DNA of 64,000 nt from Cohnella lupini (GTDB lineage: Bacteria; Bacillota; Bacilli; Paenibacillales; Paenibacillaceae). Shown one piece after another: positions 58,939 through 64,000 of this stretch (positions are counted from its first letter, which is position 1; every line of letters begins with the position of its first letter). The stretch covers positions 156,104-220,103 of the forward strand of contig NZ_QRDY01000008.1 of the NCBI RefSeq assembly GCF_003386205.1, written 5' to 3'. Position numbers and translations under genes: made by a program. Under the pieces are notes generated by a model. It was given only the letters and a program-made list of their open reading frames with translations, had not been told where the DNA came from and ran no database searches.

Positions 58939-61900
58939 TTAATTCACTTTGGTGAAACGTCCTTCGGTTTTCGCCGTGATCGAGCCGTTAGCGAACTTAG
59001 TTTTGACGTACGTAATCGTAGCGTCGAGATCCACGGCACCCGCCGCACGGTTGGTACCTTTCGTTAATATCGTGTAGCCGTCGCCGCCCGTTGCCATAAA
59101 GTCATTGACGACGATGGTGTAGCTTGCCGCATCGTCCAGGGCAGTGCCGTCGGCTTTCTTTATCTCGACGATTTTCTGACCGGCGGGCTTGCTATCGTCG
59201 TACTTATAGGTAAAGCCGGAGATTTGGCCGATTTTCGTGCCGGTAGCTCCCCATTGCTGGTTCAAGAGCTCTTTCATTTGCGCTCCCGTCAGCGTCATCT
59301 TGACGAGGACGTTGCCGAAAGGCTGAACGCTGAACATGCTGCCATACGTGATGTTGCCTTGCGGCAAGTCGTTGCGAATGCCCCCGGAGTTCATGAAGGC
59401 GAAATCCGTTCCCATGGCATCGCGCATGCCGTCGGCGATCAAGTTGCCTAACGCCGATTCTCCGGATGCGTTCGCCGTGCGGGTAATCGCCTCGTCGGTC
59501 TTGCCTACCGGGGCGTTCATGACGGGCGCGTTCTGTTCTTGGTAAGTTTTGATCATTTGAGTAATTTCCGCATCGGGAGTTATGCCTTCCCGTTTCACGT
59601 CGACGATCTCGGCTTTGGCGGATACGACGTCATGCGTCGCGCGATCTATCTCCAGCTCTACGTCGGAGAACGCGGTGCCATAAGAGAAGGCTTCCGTGAT
59701 CAGCTTTCCGTCGATCACCTGATTAAGTCCGCCGTGATTATGTCCGGCGAAGATGACGTCTACTTCATCGTCCACGTTATTGGCCAGATCTACGACTTCT
59801 CCCGTTGGCGCGTCGCTCTTGCCTTCGTAAGGGTCGTGGGCAAGGATGACGATGGTTTCGATGCCTTGGGCTTTCAATTCCTCCACGGCTTTATTGACGG
59901 CAGCCGCTTGATCCGTAAAGGTTATGCCTTTGATGCTTTCCGCCTTCACGATGGTCGGCGTAATGTTCGTTACGAGTCCGATGAACCCGATTTTGACGCC
60001 TCCCGATTCCAACACCGTGTAAGCATCGAGCAGAGGCTTTCCGGTCGCGTCAACGACGTTGGCCGCCACGTAAGGGAAGTTAGCGCCGGCGAAATCGTTG
60101 CCTGTTTTCGGATTTTTCCCTCCGTTTATGAGCCTAAGAGCTTCCGTCGCTCCTTGGTCGAATTCATGATTGCCCAGCGTACCGATATCGAATCCGAGGC
60201 GATTCAGAAAGTCGATCGTCGGCTCGTCCTGGAGCAGCGCGGATACCGGAGCGCTTGCTCCGACGGTGTCGCCAGCGTGAACGAGCAGCGTATTCGGGTT
60301 CGTGGCTTCGCGTTGCTTGAGATAGGCCGCCAAGTAATCGGCTCCGCCTAAAGTGGAGACGACTTTGCCCGTAGCCGCGTCCTTCACTTCTTTCTTATAG
60401 TCGAGCTGCCCGTGGAAGTCGTTGATGCCGAGCAACTGCACGGAGACATTGCTGATCAGCGTATGGATGACCTTGGCGGCTTCCGCGCGCGTCGTCGGAG
60501 CCTTCGGAACGAACTTGCCCGCGCCGCGTCCGCCCATGACTCCCCGCGCTACGGCTACTCTTACTCCCGCGGCGGCCCAATCGCTGATGCTGGAGTTATC
60601 CGCGTATTCCATATCGATATCGGTTTGAATCGCTTTGCCGGCTTTAAGCTTCAGCGCGCTGCTGGCCATGACCGCCATTTGCTCGCGGGTAATCGTATCG
60701 TTCGGAGCGAATAAGCTCGGAGCGATCCCGCTGACCAATCCGTTCTCGTTCGCCGCGGCTACGGCGTCCGCATACCAAGCCGTTGCCGGAACGTCTTGGA
60801 ATGCCGGTTTGTTCTTTGCGGTCAGCTTCAAAGCTTTGACCAACAGAGTGGCGAATTCCGCCCGAGTGACGTTCGATATCGGGTCGAACACCGTATCCGT
60901 CTTGCCCGTGACGATCTGATTCGCGGCAAGGTCGTTAATGGCATCGAATGCCCAATGCGTAGCAGGAACATCCGCGAACTTCTTGCTTGCGTCAAGGGAG
61001 AGGGAGAAAATGCCGAAGCCCTTGTCGTCTACCTTGTTAAGGGAACGAATATTGTCCGTCGATGCGGCGTATTCCGCAGCTTTAGGAGAAGAAGTAAACG
61101 TTACGTTCACTTTGCCGGCGATCGGCGCGATCGACCAATTGTTGTCGATCGACGGATTCACTTCTTTGCTCGCGGAAATGTAATCCATGAGAATCTGGCG
61201 GTTCTCGTCCGGGGAATCGATCACGTACTTGCTCCCTTTTACCCCGGGGAAGTTGCCGCCGCCGCTTGCGCGGTAATTGTTCGTAACGACGATGAAGTCT
61301 TGATTCGGATCGACTGGCTTGCCCTCGTAGTTCAGCTTGATGATACGGCTGGAGGACGCGTCGTTGATCGTTCCGTCCGGCTTGTATTTGGCCGGCTTCG
61401 TGACGTCGACTTGATAGGTTACGCCGTCGATGACATCGAAGTTATACACCTGGAACGAAGAATCGAGCAACGGCTGCTCTTCTTGCTTGGTCGGGTCGAT
61501 CCGGTTGAATTTGCCCGCGGACATTTCCAACCATTCCTTGACGACCGAGCCCTTAACCAAGATCGCTTTCAAAGTGTTGTCGTACAAGTATAGGTCGCCC
61601 GCGCTCTTGATAGCGAGAGGACCCGTCTTGATTTCCGTGAATTCCTCGGGACCGTTGCGTCCGGCTTTGAACGGGGCGCCTACGGATAGAACGGGAGTAT
61701 CCTTGTATTGAGGTAGATTTTGCTTAATGTAGTTCTCGACGTAAGCCTTCTGAGCATTCGTAACGATTTGGACGGATGGATCGTCCTGCACCAAGGCGAA
61801 GTAGCTATGGATCGGCGCGGTCGTCGTACCGATCGGGTTGTTCGCGTATTTAACCGTGTCGTCGAAGTCCTCTTTAACGGCATCGACGACCGTCTGGTCG

Positions 61901-63018
61901 GTTTCCGCGAGCGGCTTCTTGGCAACCGCGTCGTAAATCGCCTTCGTGGACGATTGGGAAGCGGCGACCTTCCATTTGCCATCTTGCTTTTCGAGCGTCA
62001 GGTCGATGATTCCGAGGTTGCTTCCGCCGTATCCGGCTTGAACGGCCGCTACGCCGTTAATCGTGCCTTTCGCATTGTCGACTCCGGCGTATACTTTACC
62101 GGTCGAGTCTTTGAAAAGGGCGTCGAGCGACTTCTCGTCCGCGGCCGGAAACACCTTGTGGGTGTGGGAGAAGGTGATAGCGTCTATTCCGGGCACTTTG
62201 CTCAGGAGCAAGACCGCGTCTTCCGCATCCGTATTAGCTTGCGCCATTCCGTTAAAGCCGGTATGCGCCATCGCGATGATGACGTCCGCGCCTTCCGCTT
62301 TCATCTTCGGAATGAATTTCTCCGCGGTTGCGGCAATGTCCTTCGCGATAACTTTGCCTTCCAACCAAGATTTGTCCCATTGAATGATCTGCGGAGGCGC
62401 GAATCCGATGACGCCGATCTTAAGCGTCTGCTCTTGGCCGGACTCGTCGATCGCTTTTTTCGAGATGATTTCGTAGGGCTTGAAGCGGTTGACGTCATTG
62501 TCCGGATTACCGTCTTTGTCGTCCACGTAAACGTTAGCGTTAACATAGGGGAAATTGGCGCCTTTGGCGGCTTGATCGAAGTAATCCAAGCCGTAGTTGA
62601 ACTCGTGGTTCCCTAGAGTGGCTGCATCGTAGCCCATCAGATTCATCGCTTTGTATACCGGGTGGATCTCGCCCGCTTGAATAGGGTCTACCAATGCTTT
62701 ATAAGTACCGAGAGGAGTGCCTTGAATTAAATCTCCGTTATCGACGAGGAAAGCGTTCTTCGATTCCGTACGCGCAGCTTTGACCAGGCTGGCCGTTCTC
62801 GCAAGTCCGACCGTGTCGGATGCCGCATCCTTGTAGTAATCGTAGGGAACCAGGTTTGTGTGGATGTCCGTCGTTTCCATGATTCTTAGCTTAAGGGTGG
62901 AACCGGGATCCGCGGCCGCGGCGAACATGCCGTTAAACGGCATGGACAGCAGAGCCAGCGTCAACGACGAAACGGCAATTTTGCGAACGGGATTGTTTTT
63001 GCGCGCGCTTTCTTTCAT
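58939..63018 (-). CDS. SLH-anchored bifunctional cyclic-nucleotide phosphodiesterase/5'-nucleotidase
   Basis: A 1359-residue exported protein. The signal peptide is IAVSSLTLALLSMPFNGMFAAAA. Module 1 (about 40-660) is CpdB/YfkN-like: METTDIHTNLVPYDYYKD, GDLIQGTPLG, LGNHEFNYGLDY, TFSHTHKVFP, then a nucleotidase C-domain. Three SLH domains follow (about 700-890: KFADVPATHWAFDAINDLAA, FQDVPATAWYADAVAAANEN, TDIDMEYADNSSISDWAAAG). Module 2 (about 890-1355) is UshA-like: GINDFHGQLDY, VHAGDTVGASAP, LGNHEFDQG, AGHNHGGLNQ and a C-domain with NSGGIRNDLPQGNITYGSMF. B. subtilis YfkN combines the same enzymes but with a sortase anchor; here SLH modules sit in the middle. It releases phosphate and nucleoside outside the cell. 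Confidence 0.95.
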   Translation of the reverse strand: MKESARKNNPVRKIAVSSLTLALLSMPFNGMFAAAADPGSTLKLRIMETTDIHTNLVPYDYYKDAASDTVGLARTASLVKAARTESKNAFLVDNGDLIQGTPLGTYKALVDPIQAGEIHPVYKAMNLMGYDAATLGNHEFNYGLDYFDQAAKGANFPYVNANVYVDDKDGNPDNDVNRFKPYEIISKKAIDESGQEQTLKIGVIGFAPPQIIQWDKSWLEGKVIAKDIAATAEKFIPKMKAEGADVIIAMAHTGFNGMAQANTDAEDAVLLLSKVPGIDAITFSHTHKVFPAADEKSLDALFKDSTGKVYAGVDNAKGTINGVAAVQAGYGGSNLGIIDLTLEKQDGKWKVAASQSSTKAIYDAVAKKPLAETDQTVVDAVKEDFDDTVKYANNPIGTTTAPIHSYFALVQDDPSVQIVTNAQKAYVENYIKQNLPQYKDTPVLSVGAPFKAGRNGPEEFTEIKTGPLAIKSAGDLYLYDNTLKAILVKGSVVKEWLEMSAGKFNRIDPTKQEEQPLLDSSFQVYNFDVIDGVTYQVDVTKPAKYKPDGTINDASSSRIIKLNYEGKPVDPNQDFIVVTNNYRASGGGNFPGVKGSKYVIDSPDENRQILMDYISASKEVNPSIDNNWSIAPIAGKVNVTFTSSPKAAEYAASTDNIRSLNKVDDKGFGIFSLSLDASKKFADVPATHWAFDAINDLAANQIVTGKTDTVFDPISNVTRAEFATLLVKALKLTAKNKPAFQDVPATAWYADAVAAANENGLVSGIAPSLFAPNDTITREQMAVMASSALKLKAGKAIQTDIDMEYADNSSISDWAAAGVRVAVARGVMGGRGAGKFVPKAPTTRAEAAKVIHTLISNVSVQLLGINDFHGQLDYKKEVKDAATGKVVSTLGGADYLAAYLKQREATNPNTLLVHAGDTVGASAPVSALLQDEPTIDFLNRLGFDIGTLGNHEFDQGATEALRLINGGKNPKTGNDFAGANFPYVAANVVDATGKPLLDAYTVLESGGVKIGFIGLVTNITPTIVKAESIKGITFTDQAAAVNKAVEELKAQGIETIVILAHDPYEGKSDAPTGEVVDLANNVDDEVDVIFAGHNHGGLNQVIDGKLITEAFSYGTAFSDVELEIDRATHDVVSAKAEIVDVKREGITPDAEITQMIKTYQEQNAPVMNAPVGKTDEAITRTANASGESALGNLIADGMRDAMGTDFAFMNSGGIRNDLPQGNITYGSMFSVQPFGNVLVKMTLTGAQMKELLNQQWGATGTKIGQISGFTYKYDDSKPAGQKIVEIKKADGTALDDAASYTIVVNDFMATGGDGYTILTKGTNRAAGAVDLDATITYVKTKFANGSITAKTEGRFTKVN

Positions 63019-63375
63019 TCACTAGATCATCCTCTCAAGTGGTAAGAATGTTAACACCAACATAATAGACCACAACCTATTAAATTCCAATACTAGATTA
63101 AGGATTTTAATAGAATAACGCCAATTTTATTAGATATTTGGAAAATGGAACAATGGAGAGAGGTTTATGCGCGCAAAAATAGAGCGAAACACCTAAGAAT
63201 CGATTATCGTCCGGGCGTCTCGCTTACTCTTATTCGGGGGATTTATGGTCTATTAAACTAATTTTCCGAATTCGAAACATTTTGGTAAATGAAAGTTTCG
63301 AACCCAGGTCCGACCATTCGGCGGAATTACGTTTCTGTTGAACGTTGGCTGGAAGATGGACGCTTGCCGCGTCCG

Positions 63376-63632
63376 TTATGGGAAATAAGCGTGCCTGGCG
63401 GTGCTATTTGCCTCAAAGTCGCTCCGCGAAGGGAAATAAGCGTGCCTGGCGGTGCTATTTGCCTCAAAGTCGCTCCGCGAAGGGAAATAAGCGTGCCTGG
63501 CGGTGCTATTTGCCTCAAAGTCGCTCCCTGAGAAAAATAAGCATGCCTGGCGGTGCTATTTGCCTCAAAGTCGCTCCACAAAGGAAAATAAGCGCGCCTG
63601 GCGGTGCTATTTGCCTCAAAGTCGCTCCGAAG
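63376..63632 (+). repeat. 51-bp tandem repeat, five copies
   Basis: A 33-bp core (starting GCCTGGCGGTGCTATTTGCC, ending AAAGTCGCTCC) occurs at 63393, 63444, 63495, 63545 and 63596. Copy spacing is 51, 51, 50 and 51. The 17-18 base linkers vary around GCGAAGGGAAATAAGCGT. A 51-bp period keeps frames open on both strands (for example EISVPGGAICLKVAPRR and GATLRQIAPPGTLISLR), but no ribosome binding site or start is convincing. The region 63019-63909 holds no recognised gene. Confidence 0.85.
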
Positions 63633-63711
63633 AGGGGGAATTCAAACATTTCTGCTACTTAAGTTTAAACCTATCGTCTAGAGAGACGCCAAGGAGGAGT
63701 GAATCAAGTCA

Positions 63712-63860
63712 AGTAGAATGGTAAACATCCTTATTCGAGCTAATGAGCCATTTTGGAATCCAAGTAGGATGTAGAACATCACTATGGAACGAATTTTAGT
63801 AAGGAATAGACCAAAGTTAGATCAATAGTAATGAAAAACATCCCTTTTCAGCTTACAGCT
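63712..63860 (-). repeat. Three-unit dispersed repeat element, copy 2
   Basis: Inverted relative of the element at 49409-49562. Reverse-complemented it gives the same order with GATG-type boxes spaced 62 and 51 (complement positions 63842, 63780 and 63729). Matching stretches include TAGTGATGTTCTACATCCTA. The roughly 80 bases upstream hold no gene. Confidence 0.7.
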
Positions 63861-63909
63861 GGTAGCGTCAAGAAGTATGTGTAGTAGGATTATCCAGCGG
63901 GAAACTTAG

Positions 63910-64000
63910 TTAGTTTGTGGAGGGGGAATTCCCTCGGGCATAACGTTCAATGTACATCTTCTCAAACACGGTTTTAGTATCGGGGTCTGCAAATCCACGT
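63910..64000 (-). CDS. C-terminal end of an unidentified gene
   Basis: On the minus strand the window edge opens a frame reading GFADPDTKTVFEKMYIERY and ARGNSPSTN, ending at a TAA (63912-63910). Its clean codon usage and hydrophilic, helical composition suggest the true C-terminus of a gene that begins beyond 64000. Twenty-nine codons are too few to name the family. Confidence 0.55.
   Translation of the reverse strand, partial: RGFADPDTKTVFEKMYIERYARGNSPSTN

Noticed and set aside
63019..63130. PhoP box upstream of the nucleotidase gene
   Set aside because: A single TTAACA and a TTACCA occur but with 3-base instead of 5-base spacing and no third repeat.
63376..63632. 51-bp array as a CRISPR locus
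   Set aside because: Linkers are nearly identical and only 17-18 bases, there are no unique spacers of 30 or more bases, no leader and no cas genes.
63289..63662. Repeat-derived reading frames as protein genes
   Set aside because: The open frames result from the 51-bp period being divisible by three; they lack ribosome binding sites and continue in several frames and on both strands.

Overview
The window looks like a chromosomal segment of an endospore-forming, SLH-type S-layer-bearing member of the Paenibacillaceae (Paenibacillus/Cohnella-like). This is inferred from a GerA-type germinant receptor locus, Ku, a YesM/YesN-like two-component pair beside a carbohydrate ABC transporter, two large SLH-domain proteins, a YteA-like zinc-finger protein, strong GGAGG-type ribosome binding sites and many U-tailed terminators. 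No rRNA, tRNA, prophage or insertion sequence was recognised. Both edges cut a gene: a sensor kinase on the left and the tail of an unidentified minus-strand gene on the right.

Layout. 1-2.2 kb: histidine kinase (partial), a small hypothetical and a YteA-like protein. 2.45-5.8 kb: TetR regulator and a five-gene redox/detoxification operon (NIPSNAP, NAD(P)H:quinone-type flavoprotein, DsbA/FrnE-like, SDR, tautomerase), with near-identical inverted operators in front of tetR and of the operon. 5.9-10 kb: germination genes gerA-gerC-D-subunit, with gerB convergent. 10.5-12.7 kb: Ku, and a secreted transglutaminase-like protein behind a cyclic-di-GMP-I riboswitch plus terminator. 12.8-16.7 kb: P450, GNAT, hypotheticals, XRE and LytTR regulators. 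16.7-21.3 kb: SWIM protein and SNF2 helicase. 21.5-23.3 kb: MarR and MFS exporter sharing a mirrored operator. 24.1-25.7 kb: HflX behind a long structured leader with terminator and candidate antiterminator. 25.9-30.7 kb: M50 protease and an RCC1/SLH surface protein.

30.8-35.8 kb: small YvyF-like protein, second GNAT, AraC regulator divergent from a Gfo/Idh oxidoreductase and aldo/keto reductase, MFS transporter. 36-42 kb: carbohydrate ABC transporter (binding protein, two permeases) followed by a YesM-like kinase and YesN-like regulator. 42-45.7 kb: TcyP/DAACS symporter, a probable small structured RNA or attenuated leader, a frameshifted CcdA gene and a TlpA/ResA-like thioredoxin. 45.7-49.2 kb: ParB-like protein, Bcr/CflA exporter, TIM-barrel isomerase. 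49.7-52 kb: methionine aminopeptidase, orphan ModA-like lipoprotein, RNase H1. 52.2-58.8 kb: an ABC importer (binding protein, two permeases, ATPase) run together with a DeoR regulator, an alkaline-phosphatase-superfamily enzyme and a PHP-domain enzyme, suggesting uptake and breakdown of a phosphorylated compound. 58.9-63 kb: a 1359-residue double nucleotidase with three SLH domains between its two catalytic modules.

The most unusual signals lie outside genes: the hflX attenuator, the c-di-GMP riboswitch, a roughly 150-bp three-unit element present as inverted copies at 49.4 and 63.8 kb, a 51-bp tandem repeat at 63.4 kb, and a compact promoter-hairpins-terminator unit at 43.65 kb. All functions are by inspection of motifs and translated sequence; no database search was run.
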